Source: Anastatus disparis (taxonomy: Eukaryota; Arthropoda; Insecta; Hymenoptera; Eupelmidae). From it: a stretch of DNA of 64,000 bases. The stretch spans positions 186,001-250,000 of the forward strand of contig JAFFSR010000231.1 in assembly GCA_017163975.1 (NCBI GenBank), read 5' to 3'. Numbering within the stretch: the stretch's first letter is position 1; each line of letters starts with the position of its first letter. Shown piece by piece: positions 23,587 through 34,594 of this stretch. The notes beneath the pieces are model-generated. The model searched no databases, was not told the origin of the DNA, and saw only the letters and a program-made list of their open reading frames with translations. Made by a program: the position numbers and the translations under genes.

Positions 23587-24173
23587 GGTGGTAGCGCAGG
23601 GGCTAACCCTATTAAAAAGAATTAGGTGATAAATCAGGTGATTTATCATACCAAAACATCATGTAACGATTTTTTTGGTTTTCACACGTTTCAAACCATG
23701 CTTAGTCAATCCAAAACAATTTTTGAAAATTTTGGAAAATTTTGAACTTAGAAAATTTTTTAGATAATTTGGTCTTAGAAAAAATTTTGAATAAATCACA
23801 AAAAAATTTCTAAGTTCAAAAATTTCAAAATTTTTCAAAAATTGTTCTAAATTGACTAGGCATGGTTTAAAACATGTAAAAACCAACAAAATTGATACAT
23901 GATATTTTTGCATAATAAATCACCTGATAAATCAGGTGACTTGTCACCTGATTTTTTTCACCAGGGTAAGGCTCTTGGCTCATGCTGTAGTAGACCGGAG
24001 TTTAGTCTCTGAGAAAATTTTGGAAAAATATTTCTGAATTTTTCATTGTGAAATAGAATTAGGAGACCAGGAAAAACCAATTAAAAATTGTCCCTGGCCA
24101 ATAAAAATTACGGGTCTCAGTCCACAGCGATCAAGAGACCCACTGTCAATAAAATAGAGGAGAAGATGATATC
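23587..24173 (+). mobile_element. tRNA-derived SINE, copy 2 (split by a MITE)
   Basis: The head GGTGGTAGCGCAGGGGCTAA has a box A-like TAGCGCAGGGG. It is interrupted after CTAA by the 360-bp MITE at 23,607-23,966, then resumes with GGCTCTTGGCTC and a degraded box B. The downstream part contains AGACC/GGTCTC words and ends near 24,173. It is the same family as 12,004-12,415 and 41,466-41,730. Confidence 0.75.
23607..23966. mobile_element. Foldback MITE with TAA target duplication
   Basis: Flanked by TAA at 23,604-23,606 and 23,967-23,969. The ends CCCTATTAAAAAGAATTAGG and CCAGGG are the start of long inverted arms that include AGGTGATAAATCAGGTGA and its inverse. A three-base TAA duplication points to PIF/Harbinger-type mobilisation. 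The adjoining SINE supplies the expected uninterrupted sequence. Confidence 0.75.
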
Positions 24174-24177
24174 TCTA

Positions 24178-24799
24178 ATCCCTAGTGGAAATATAAAATG
24201 TGCATTACTGTTTAAAATAGTTTTGAATTATTAAAAACTGTTTAAAACTGCTCAAAATAGTTTATAAGTGTGAAATTTTTGACATTTAAAACAGTTATAA
24301 AAAGTTTTCAACATTTTTAAACAGTTTTGAGCAGTACAGAATAATTTTGAACTAAAGTGAACATTTTTTCGTATATATTATAAAAATTTTAATATATATA
24401 ATAAAATTTTTACTAAGACAAAATTATGAAACATTGTTTGAAATCATTTCGAAATTTTTGAAACTTTTTGAAACTGTTTAAAAATGTAGGTGTTCAAAAC
24501 TTTTTAAAACCATTAAGAACTCTTCAAGTTAATAAAAAATAGTTTATATTGATTTAAAATTGTTTTTAAATATTTTTAATATTTAAAATAATCTATTACT
24601 TTTAAACATAAAAAATTAAAAACTATTCAACACTGTTTAAAATCATTTCGAAATTTTCAAAACTTTTTGAAAGTGTTTGAAAATGTTTAAAACTGTTTAT
24701 AACTGTTTTAAATATCCTAAATTTCGCACTTATAAACAGTTTTGAACAGTTTTGAACAGTTTTAAATATTTTTAAACATTTTATATTTCCGCTAGGGAT
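24178..24799. mobile_element. TA-flanked element built of AAACTGTTTT words
   Basis: Inverted ends ATCCCTAGTGGAAATATAAA and TTTATATTTCCGCTAGGGAT are flanked by TA. The interior is a mass of AAAACTGTTTAAAACTGCTC-type repeats, many self-complementary. No gene; the 61-codon minus frame is incidental. Confidence 0.7.
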
Positions 24800-24801
24800 T
24801 A

Positions 24802-26053
24802 CAAACAATTCTGATATTTATTCATATGAAAGAAAAAGAAATTTATTTTCAAACTATATTTGATCGATAAAGTATAGGTCTAAAGCAAACCCTTAAACAT
24901 TTTGTTTTGTAATAGGTCATTTATTTTTGTCCTTTTCGAATCAAAATCTCAACTTCATTATATATTGTGTCATGAAACAAATTTTTAAATTAGTGTTATT
25001 CAAAAACTATATAGTAATAAAAAGACATAATTTTTTTATAAATTATTGATTTTTTCAATAATATAGCATAAGAGAAAAAAATAATTTGACATTAGTGAGT
25101 AATAAAATAATCAATGATTGTTAATCAAAAACATGTATAATTTGTAAGATATTAGAAAAAAAAACAGGCACATTTGTTCTAAATTTTCCTACAGCAGGTC
25201 GCTCATCTTTGTCCTTTCATATTAAAGAAATGAAATTTCATTTCCAACTGCAGAATGATTAAAAAAAAGAAAACCTTATTTTTCACCATAAAAATAGTTA
25301 TTATACATTGTTTTGAAATGATATTAAATTAGTATGTAAAAACTTCCTTTTATCACGGAATTTCACGCAAACTTTGTGACTACACAGCGTAAAAGGTTTT
25401 TTTAACTTTAAAGAAGCTGCTTTTAAATTAAATAAATGCGGTGCAAAGGAATTAATTCATTTGAGTCAAAGAAAAATCATTTTTAAATTAATAAAATAAT
25501 TTTTAAAATAAAAAAAAACTTGAAATATTCTTCAATACAATATTATATTTAAAAAAAAAAATTTTCGAATTTTGAAAAATATCTTTTTAACTTTGAGAAA
25601 TTAGTTACTTCCAAAATAGTGTTGAAAGTCAGTAAAACTTTCTTAAAAACAATGCTACATTTTTTTATTAAAAAAATGTAATATTTATTTGAAATAATTT
25701 TTATATAAGAATGAAAAAAATATCTTACGTCAAATAATTTTTTAATCCAAATACGTAATTTTTAAATTAAACAAATTAGTCCATGACTTCGATAAAGCTA
25801 TCTCTTTTAAATATCAGAATGTTTGTTGGTGCAAAAAAGCGGTGTAATTTATTAAATTTCCTTACATTAAAAAGAGGATTTTGAATTCAAACATAATAAT
25901 TGTCAGAATAAAGAAAATATAACTATAAGACTTTCTCATTTTAATAAAGTAGTTATTATTTAGATTAAAAACGTATATTTCAGTAAAAAAAAATTTCACA
26001 ACAATTATTTATACACATAATTACAAAAAATAAATTTTAATTAAAATCAACAT
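24802..26053. other. AT-rich region without recognised gene
   Basis: Very high A+T with many short poly-A/poly-T runs and no frame above about 60 codons. No repeat boundary was recognised. Confidence 0.55.
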
Positions 26054-26160
26054 TTAAGAAGGGGCCGAATTATCTGTCTTTGTCTAATAGCGTTTTTCAT
26101 CATTTATGTAAACACTATCCCATAAAACAAGAAAAAAATAGCAGCCCCCGCTAGATATTA

Positions 26161-26335
26161 GTATAATTAGTAAATTTTGTAATAACAACCAAATTTTTTA
26201 CCGTATAGTTTTTGACTAATTAGAGACCTACTAGCAATCTAGAATATAACCTATCTTTTTTTGGTAGGTCTCTAATTATTCAAAAACTACGCAGTGAAAA
26301 AATTTGGTTGTTATTACAAAATTTACTTATTATAC
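26161..26335. mobile_element. TA-flanked foldback MITE in the left arm of the TTAA transposon
   Basis: Starts GTATAATTAGTAAATTTTG and ends with its inverse CAAAATTTACTTATTATAC, with TA on each side (26,159-26,160; 26,336-26,337). The right transposon arm near 30,795 holds the uninterrupted site with a single TA. Confidence 0.8.
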
Positions 26336-27430
26336 TAATGGCTGATTCCATTCAGATTCATGCAGGCTGTCACTGATCGAATTTTTTTTTTCTTCGAAGT
26401 AATAAAAATACCTTCTATTATGTATATAAAGATAAAATTTACCTCGTAAAACGCTCAAAAATTTTTTTTTTTTTACTCCAGCAATTCTAGTGTTGGATGT
26501 AAAAACGAAAATTCAAAAATTGAAAATGAACCTCTACTTTTAAATGACTATAGCTCCGTCAATTTTCAACCTTTTTGAGCGTTCTTTCAACAAAAGTGTG
26601 TGGAATTATGTCTAGTTTTGAATGCAATCCCGATTTTTGTAATACAATTCGATCTCACTGAGTTATTTACGAAAAACCGAAAAAAAGCGATTTTTTTCAA
26701 ACACGATTTTCTCAAAAACTATATTTTTTTTTTTTTGAAATTTTTATATGATTTCATACATAAAAAATACTAACTTTAAAAGTAGGTGAGAATATGCGAT
26801 TTTGCCTTATTTTTTTTTAACAGATTTTTAAACGTTTTTTTTATGTTTTCGATTTTAAAACATTGATACCATGGCGCATTGTACTATTTTTCCAACTTTA
26901 CGTGTTCTTACAACTATTTTTATGCTTTTATTTATTAATATATCAATAATATCAACAATATTCTTTGAAATAAACCCCGGATCGAATATTTTGATCGATT
27001 AGAACCAAAGTTATGACGATTTAAAGTTTAAAAAAAAATGCTGAAACTTTAAATAAATATGATATTTACATTGAGGAAACGCAATTTTCGTTAAAGATTA
27101 AAATCTGAAGATATAAATTTTTAATTTGAAAAAAAAGTTATTTTGATGAAAGAATATATAATCATTTATCCTCTTTTTATGGTACATTATTATAATAAAA
27201 ATTTTTTTTGTTGAAGAAGATAATTTTTTTATCAGTTTAAATTTCGCGCCTAGAATTTGAATTTATTTTGTAGGGAGTTGACGCATGTCACTACTAGGTG
27301 GTGATGATTCGTTCTTTGCATTCTCATTAACGACTTGACGCGTTTAAAAATATAAGAAAAGGAAGATAAAAAATAAAGTTGTTTAAGAAAAATTATTTTT
27401 TTCGATCTGTCATTGAACAGAATATCAATA

Positions 27431-29479
27431 ATGGCATCACTGATTGTTAAAATGAAGTGCAAGGATTTAAAAGAAAGGCACAAAAAAGTTGTTTATGATT
27501 GCTCCAAAAGTCCGCTTAGAGAATTAGGTGATCTAACGGAGTCTTTGAAGCGATTGTATCCAAATACTTCTTTCTCTAGAGAAGATAAAGTATGCCCTTC
27601 GTGTTACAAAATTTTATTAGATGAAGTGAAAAATGCGCCTATTTCATCGACTTCAAGCAGTCAACAATCTTTGGAAGATTTTATTCATAGTGAGGCTGTG
27701 GTAGAACAGCTCAACAAGACTTCAAGTAATTTGAAATTAAACATTTCACCAATTAAAATGCCTCAAAGTATCAATATCAAGATGCGAGAATCTTATGCTC
27801 TCCGAAAAAGAAAACAAATAAACGATGCATCTGATTCACAAATAGCAAGTAAAATGATGAAAGTCTACGATATAACGGATTAGCCCGCATTGAATGAAAA
27901 TAATGAATGTAAAACAAATGATTAACGGCTTGAGAATATTAAAATTACATTAGATAATTGTTCAAATTTTCTTGAGAAAGTGCGATTGTTGAGTATTATA
28001 CCAAGTGATATTTCCAAAGATTATTTATTATCAGTTTTACCAAATGTAACTATTTATATGATTGATCAAGCACGATCATTGGTAAATAATAAAAAAATTT
28101 GCAAGCAGTCTGAGAACTATTGTGGCCATTCTTTGGATAGTGGAATTGTAATGAAAGTAAAGGATTATTATCTGAACGATGATTTTAATTGTTCTCGTCA
28201 AAGTGCGAATGAAAGCGACACAGTATCTATCAAAGAAAATTGTATAAAAACTAAAAAAGTCAAACGCTTTCTTACGCGAAGTATAAAAGAAATATATCAA
28301 TTATTTAAAGACGAAAATCCTGAAATGAAAACAATAATTGGTAAATCAACATTCTACGCTTTAAGACCGAAGTAGGTTATACCACATTCACCCACCGATT
28401 CGTGTCTTTGCGTTTACTGCAAGAATCTTAAACTTATGTTAGATGCTTCGAATAATTATAAAAAAGAGAATAAACAAGAAATTGCAGATTTGGAATTGAA
28501 AATATGTTCTTCACTTTTTTGTTCAAAAGATGATATGAAATGTGTACTAAGAGAATGTAAAGAATGTCCCATCGGAGATTCTATTGATTTACAAGTAATT
28601 TCTTTGACAGAAGAAGATTCATATGAAGAAATAATTTATGATGTTTGGCAAAAATCAAATTTACTGAATAAAACTAGCACAATTGAAAATTTCTTAATAG
28701 AGTTAAGAGAGCGCGCTCTCACTGTAAGAGCTCATAAATTGGTCAAAGAAATTTAACGTATAGCAATTAAAGAGGTTAAACTTTTAGAGAAAAATAATGA
28801 CTTCCAATTAGTTATTCATGTCGAGTTTGCAGAAAATTGGACAGTTCTGCTTCAAAATGAAATTCGAAGCTATCATTGGAGTAAAAACCAAATATCAATA
28901 TTTACGTCGGTATGCTATTTTGGAAATGATAAAACAGTCAGTTATGTCACCGTCTCTGATGATATTAAACATGATTCGTCTCATGCCCTAATGGCTATAA
29001 ATTTAACCATCGATAACTTTAAACAAAAACATATTGCGCAAGATCTTGATGAAATCATAACCATTTCCGATGGAGCTGCCAGTCATTTTAAAAATAGATA
29101 TCAATTCTATGAGCTTCAAAACTCAAAAGTAAACAGAAAATGGCTTTTTTCTGCAACAGGTCATGGTAAAGGCGCTTGTGACGGTATTGGTGGTTTAGTT
29201 AAACATTATGCTACCACGCATAATCTGTCCAAGAAGAGTGCAGATTTTATTAGAAACGATGAAAATTTCGCCACTCACGTATCAAAATATACTCCGTCGA
29301 TTAACATTCTTGTTATCCGCAAGGATGAGTTAGAAGTTTTTCGACTGACAAAAAAAATGGAATGGTTAGGAAATGCAAAAGAAATTAAAGGTATTCAAAA
29401 GATTCACTGTTTGAAAAGTGAACGAAACCAAATCTACACTGCCAAAACTTCGAGACATGAGTGGCAAGAAGTAAATTGA
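27431..29479 (+). pseudogene. Transposase of the TTAA transposon (copy A), four in-frame stops
   Basis: One reading frame of 682 codons with no frameshift but four stops (27,881; about 27,923; 28,373; about 28,754). Start chosen at MASLIVK; an upstream in-frame ATG at 27,413 is also possible. Features: an N-terminal Cys-rich segment with C10, C24 and CPSC at 55-58 (possible zinc binding); a mid-protein CLCVYC cluster; then a C-terminal domain with ISDGAASHFKN (Asp near residue 547) and GHGKGACDGIGG (near 577-588). These two motifs occur together in a widespread, little-characterised class of metazoan transposon proteins, where SDG probably supplies a catalytic Asp. An upstream EFAENW motif has Glu where relatives, as I recall them, have Asp. 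Copy B at 54,315-55,460 lacks the first two stops. Confidence 0.75.
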
Positions 29480-29599
29480 AAGGTTTTATTCAAATTCGGA
29501 TTTTTTTATTCACATTAGTTCTCAATTCATTAGTGTTCTTTCTCAATTGTATCGCATATTATTTGTTCATTGAAAATGACCAAATAATATATTTTAGTA

Positions 29600-29700
29600 T
29601 TTAAAAAACTCACCTTTTCAAAATTCAAATTCAAAATTCAAAATTCAAAATTCAAAATTTAAATTCAAAATTCAAAATTCAAAATTCAAAGTAAATATAT
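29600..29700. repeat. (AAATTCA)n simple repeat
   Basis: A tandem run of CAAAATT(C)-type heptamers, roughly 70 bp long, downstream of the transposase stop. Confidence 0.85.
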
Positions 29701-29929
29701 TTATTTAAAGTTTCAGCATTTTTTTTTAAACTTCAAATCGTCATAACTTTGGTTCTAATTGATCAAAACATTTGATCCGGGGTTTATTTTAAAGATTATT
29801 GTTGATATTTTTGATATATTAATAAATAAAAGCATAAAAATAGTTGTAAGAACACGTAAAGTTGGAAAAATAGTACAATGCGCCATGGTATCAATGTTTT
29901 AAAATCGAAAATATAAAAAAAACGTTTAA

Positions 29930-30313
29930 GAGCAGGCCGGATTCGCTGTCCTTGTCTAATTGGCATTTTTGTTATTTACTCAAGTTTTAATTAGTGTATC
30001 TTCAAATTAAAGGTCGAGCGCAATAGATATTATTATTATGAATATTAATGCACAAGAAAAAAAATATCTATCGGTTTGTTTTTGAGAAAAATAAGTAACG
30101 CCAAAGTAAAAGTTTATGTTTATAATATTTTCGCGTTACTTACTTTTCTCAAAAACAAACCGGTAGATATTTTTTTCTTGTGCATAGATGTTCATAATAG
30201 TAATATCTATTGCGCTCGACCTTTAGTTTGAAGATACACCGATTAAAACTTGAATAAATAACAAACAACTCAATTGTTACTCGGTCGGTATCAGGTTCTA
30301 CTCCGGCCAACCG
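29930..30313. mobile_element. TTAA MITE nested in the right arm of the TTAA transposon
   Basis: Flanked by TTAA at 29,926-29,929 and 30,314-30,317. Its ends GAGCAGGCCGG and CCGGCCAACCG are inverted, with long palindromic interior arms around TAAACTTTTACTTTGGCG. The left transposon arm near 26,822-26,832 has the same flanks joined by one TTAA, proving the insertion. Confidence 0.9.
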
Positions 30314-31010
30314 TTAAAAATCTGTTAAAAAAAAATAAGGCAAAATCGCATATTCTCACCTACCCTAAAAGTAAGTATTTTTTATGTATAAAATCATATA
30401 AAAATTTCAAAAAAAAAAAATATAGTTTTTGAGAAAATCGTGTTTAAAAAAAATCACTTTTTTCAGTTTTTCGTAAATAACTCAGTAAGATCAAATTGTA
30501 TTACAAAAATCGAGACTGCATTTAAAACTAGACAAAATTTCGCACACTTTCGTTAAGAGAACGCTCAAAAAGGTTAAAAATTGACGGAGCTATTGTCATT
30601 TAAAAGTAGAGGTTCATTTTCAATTTTTGAATTTTCGTTTTTACATCCAACACTAGAATTGCTGTAGTAAAAAAAAAAATTGAGCGTTCTACGAGGTAAA
30701 TTTTATCTTTATATACATAATAGAAGGTATTTTTATTACTTAGAAGGAAAAAAAAATTTGATCAGTGACGGCCTGCATGAATCTGAATGGAATCAGCCTA
30801 ATATCCAGCGGGGGCTGCTATTTTTTTCTTGTTATACCGGATAGTGTTTACATAAATGATGAAAAACGCTATTAGACAAAGACAGATAGTTTGGCCCCTT
30901 CTTAACTGTTTTAAAGAAATATTTTTTTGAATAAAAAAGTAATTCTTTGAATCAAAAGAGTTTCAGTAATAAAAAAAAATTGAAATTTATATTGCAGAAA
31001 AGAAACTTAA

Positions 31011-31399
31011 GAGGCGGCTGTATAGTTCTGTCCTTGTCTAATCTAAATTTTCGTTATAATTACTAAACTAAGTATTTTTATACAAAAATAAGAGCAGAGC
31101 CCAATAGATTTCAGGATGAACAGACGATTCTATTTTATGAAAAAATATAAAATTTTCATTACTTTTCGAGTGAAGTCTGAAACGGAAAAAGAGTTGAACA
31201 CTTCAATCAAATTTAACTCTTTTTCCGTTTCAGATTTCACTCGAAAACTAATGAAAATTTTATATTTTTTCATAGAATAGAATCGTCTGCTCATCCTTAA
31301 ATCTATTGGGCTCTGCCCTTACTTTTGTATAAAAATATTTAATTTAGTCATAATAACAAAAATTTAGATTAGACAAAGATAGAACTATACGGCCTCCTC
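31011..31399. mobile_element. TTAA MITE with near-perfect long arms
   Basis: TTAA at 31,007-31,010 and 31,400-31,403. The ends GAGGCGGCTGTATAGTTCTG and its inverse AGAACTATACGGCCTCCTC lead into arms that continue almost to the centre (AACTCTTTTTCCGTTTCAGA and its inverse). No coding capacity. The right half matches 12,900-13,137. Confidence 0.9.
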
Positions 31400-31403
31400 T
31401 TAA

Positions 31404-32635
31404 ATTTGTTGAAACATTTACTTGAACTAATATTTTAAATTTACTTGTAACAAATTATTTCCATGCTTGAAAGTGATGTTTCATGTTTTAAAAATAATAT
31501 ATTCTTCTAAAAAAATTATTTTTCGGGCTTCAAAAATTAAAATATATTTTTACAGAAAAATAATATTTATTCAATGAATAGTTACTTATATTTGGTACGC
31601 AGAAATTAATTGATACGCAATATTTTTTATATTCATTAACATATTTTATCAAAGGAACAAAATTTTATTTTAATTATTTAATATGATTTTCATTATGACA
31701 TTAAGAGATATAAATTTAAAAGAAAATTAATAATTTCCAGTGTGAGATATTGTTAAGTTCAAAAAATATCTTATGTATCTTGAGATATATTATATTGATA
31801 TTTAAAAATTTTATTTTCACTGACGGAATAAATGATATTGATAACAAAAATATTTCACCGATTACCCGAAACAATATATTCGATACAATAAAAATTTTTT
31901 CGTTACTAATAAATTTTTTTTCCAGTGTAGCTATTAAATCAAGTAACGTTTGTATCATCTGTCTTTTATTCTTATTATGGACAGATAAAGACAGAATTAC
32001 GTTCAAGTAACAACCGGTACTTAAGTTAGGTCTATGAATAGGAGCCTGAGATCGTCTATGATAATAAAAATTTATATGGTTGGAATATATATTCAGAATA
32101 GATTAAATTACAAATATTATTTCCTTCATTAAGAAATAATAAGTTGATTGAAAATAAAATTTTTCCTTATTTATTTTTCAATCTATTTTCAATTATAACA
32201 AATTTTATTAAAAACGGAGCAGTTTATTTTAACATATTCTAACAATAAAAATAATACTTTTAATTTATTTAGAAATAATACTTTTAATCATATTTAAAAG
32301 TATTATGAAAATAATTTCAATTTATAAAATTCATAGTAAAGGATTAAATATTTTCATCTTGCCTGCCAGAAATAAAATGTTGGCACTAGAATAATCGCCT
32401 TTGTGACTCGAAGGATTACAGTGGTGATTTTGAAGGAAGTAAAGTCCGTTATTATCAAGTCCTCACAATCGTTTGGCGCAAAAGACATAAAAGTATCTTT
32501 TTTTTTGTACTTTTCTAATACATCGGCTTTGTTCCAGACGCTTCTTGATTTTGCGCACGCCGTATTCGCTAAATTTATATATATGTATATATATATCGCG
32601 AGCATTTGGAACAGTATGTATTGCATCGGATGAAT
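31404..32635. other. AT-rich region with one small foldback relic
   Basis: A palindromic relic near 31,935-32,030 (TCAAGTAACGTTTGTATCATC and its inverse) resembles the element at 4,660-4,830. Frames of 60-96 codons show no family resemblance. Confidence 0.5.
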
Positions 32636-33759
32636 CAGAGTTGTAAATGAGCAAATGGTTTTTTATTTGAAATAGTCAAGTAATTGAAAATGCTCGCACC
32701 ATTTACCATTTACAGAGCAAGAAAATGGTAAATGGTTGGACCATTTACTAGTTACTGGGTGAGTAAATGGTAAATGGTCACACCATTTACCATTTACAGA
32801 GCAAGTAAATGGTATATAGTCTCACCAGGTACCAGTTACAAAGCAAGGAACTGGAAATATTCGGACCATTTACCAGTTAGTAGGTGAGTAAATGGTAAAT
32901 GGTCAGGTCATTAACCAGTTGCTCAGTGAGTAAATGGTAAATGGTCGCACCATTTTTCAGTTACTGGGTAAGTAAATGGTAAATAGTCGGACCATTTACC
33001 AGTTACTGGGCGAGTAAATAGTGAATAGTTGGACCATTTACCAGTTACTGGGTGAGGAACTGAAAATGGTTGGACCAGTTCGCAGTTACTGGACAGGTGA
33101 CTAGCCGAATCAATTAGTTGGCACTTACCGGGTGGAAAACTGGTAAATGGTCAAATCAAGCAGTTAGCAGTTACCGGGTGGGTAACTGGTAAATGGTTGG
33201 ACCATTTACCAGTTACTGGGTGAGTAAATGGTAAATGGTCGGACCATTTACCATTTACAGAGCAAGTAAATGGTAAATGGTCTAACCAGTTACCAGTTAC
33301 AGAGCAAGTAACTGGAAATGGTCGGACCATTTACCAGTTACTGGGTGAGTAAATGGTAAATGGTTGGACCATTTACCATTTACAGAGCAAGTAAATGCTA
33401 AATAGTCTTGCCAGTTCCGAGCTACAGAGCAAGAAACTGGAAAGGGTCGGACCATTTACCAGTTAGTGGGTGAGTAAATGCTAAATAGTCTTACCAGTTT
33501 CCAGTTACAGAGCAAGAAACTGGAAATGGTCTGACTATTCACCATTTGCTCACTTAGTAACTGGTAAATGGTTTGACCATTTCCATTTACTTACCCAGTA
33601 ACTGGTAAATGGTTCGACCATTTACCATTCACTTACTCAGTAACTGGTAAATGGTCCGACCATTTACCATTTACTTGCTCTGTAAGTGGTAAATGGTGCG
33701 AGCATTTTCAATTACTTGACCATTTCAAATGAAAAACCATTTCCTCATTTACAACTTTG
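32636..33759. repeat. Right subterminal array of 42-bp dyad-symmetric units
   Basis: Same 42-bp units as at 20,553-21,460. It is bounded by its own inverted hAT-type ends: CAGAGTTGTAAATGAG at 32,636 and CTCATTTACAACTTTG ending 33,759. The 8-bp flanks of this array taken alone do not match each other, whereas the right flank matches the left flank of the far array. The outer 13.2-kb unit is therefore the inserted one. Orientation of the units flips near 33,540. Confidence 0.85.
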
Positions 33760-33767
33760 TTCCGTAG
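33760..33767. other. Right 8-bp target duplication of the hAT-like element
   Basis: TTCCGTAG directly after the terminal G of ACTTTG. Partner of CTCCGTAG at 20,545-20,552. Confidence 0.7.
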
Positions 33768-34558
33768 TGTGTTGTGGCCGTGTTAGCATAAATGGTGCTA
33801 GTTGATCCATACGGGTGGCTTGAAGTGACTGTAGAAGAGGGGCTAACAGTGGTGGTATTGGTGATGACAGCGTTCTCGCTGGTACACGTAATAATATTAG
33901 GTGGTGAGCTCCCTTGATCGGCCGCTGACGTCGAATCCATCACTCCTAAATTTTGGGTATTATCGGTTCAAGTTACAGCTCTTGATGTAGTAGGGTATTG
34001 AGTGGATTGGGCTTGAGGAGGTGGGGTCAGTGGTTGAACTTCAGCATTTCCAACGCTGGGAGGTGCGTGATCCTCTGATTCACTTGTAGGATTGACAAAT
34101 AGGTTGCTAGCAGATGGTGTAGTTCAATTATTAAGAGTCATTGTATCTTCAAACATGCCGGCGGTTTGACCAGTGGACAGTGCTGGCATGTCGATAGCAT
34201 AAATATCCGCATGTAGATTCATCTAAGCTCCGTGCTGGTCATTTAATAGCGTGGTGAAATTACTCGTTGGGAGAGTGTTACACCCTAGTCACGACTCATC
34301 CATGATTTCATCGGTTATTGCATCCCAAATAGCATCCTGTTCGACCAGATGTCTCCTGAGCTCGTACCTCAAGACCCGATGCTTCAAAGTGGCTAAACTT
34401 TCCACCATACTAACTCCTCTACGACGGTATTTAAACAACTGATCGGCTGAAAGTTGATCAGCTAAGTTAGTAATCTCGACAGCTGCCCTAAAACTGTCCC
34501 AGCAACACAAATCGGCTGAAACCCAGAGGGGTTCTAAATTTAAATGTCGGCTTGCCAT
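33768..34558 (-). pseudogene. Gypsy gag, relic
   Basis: Starts at MASRHLNLEP (34,558), just below the long leader. A first open stretch of about 90 codons contains a basic segment KHRVLRYELRRHL and ends at a stop at 34,289. After further stops the same strand gives a Ser/Thr/Pro/Asn-rich region (33,749-33,943) typical of the variable linker in Gag. The frame then enters the hAT-like insertion. Position between leader and pol, rather than strong sequence similarity, supports the call. Gag normally forms the particle shell; this copy cannot. Confidence 0.55.
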
Positions 34559-34594
34559 AATTACGCACGATTTACACACAAAAAAAACTATCAC

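Larger units (their letters stand above)
26058..30901 (+). mobile_element. TTAA-flanked DNA transposon (4.8 kb) with transposase pseudogene
   Basis: Bounded by TTAA (26,054-26,057 and 30,902-30,905) and inverted ends GAAGGGGCC/GGCCCCTTC. The arms extend inward several hundred bp, past TAATAGCGTTTTTCATCATT to CCATGGCGCATTGTACTATT (left about 26,870; right about 29,880). The single long gene, on the + strand at 27,431-29,479, lies between the arms. Two smaller elements are nested in the arms (26,161-26,335 and 29,930-30,313). The TTAA duplication and G-rich ends fit Kolobok-like or piggyBac-like superfamilies. The protein does not show the usual piggyBac signature, so I favour a Kolobok-like or unnamed TTAA group. 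Confidence 0.8.
20553..33759. mobile_element. 13.2-kb hAT-like composite element inside Gypsy
   Basis: The left end CAGGGTTGTAAAT and right end ATTTACAACTTTG are inverted termini of hAT type (CAGRG start). They are flanked by 8-bp direct repeats, the hAT target-site length. The minus-strand Gypsy gag frame reads through if the interval and one target copy are skipped, so this interval was inserted as a unit or grew after insertion. Both ends hold arrays of 42-bp dyad units. No hAT transposase was recognised inside. The interior holds a SINE, foldbacks and a TTAA transposon. Mobilisation would have required transposase in trans. Confidence 0.65.

Noticed and set aside
27250..27483. 77-codon minus-strand frame
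   Set aside because: Overlaps the transposase start on the opposite strand and has no domain.
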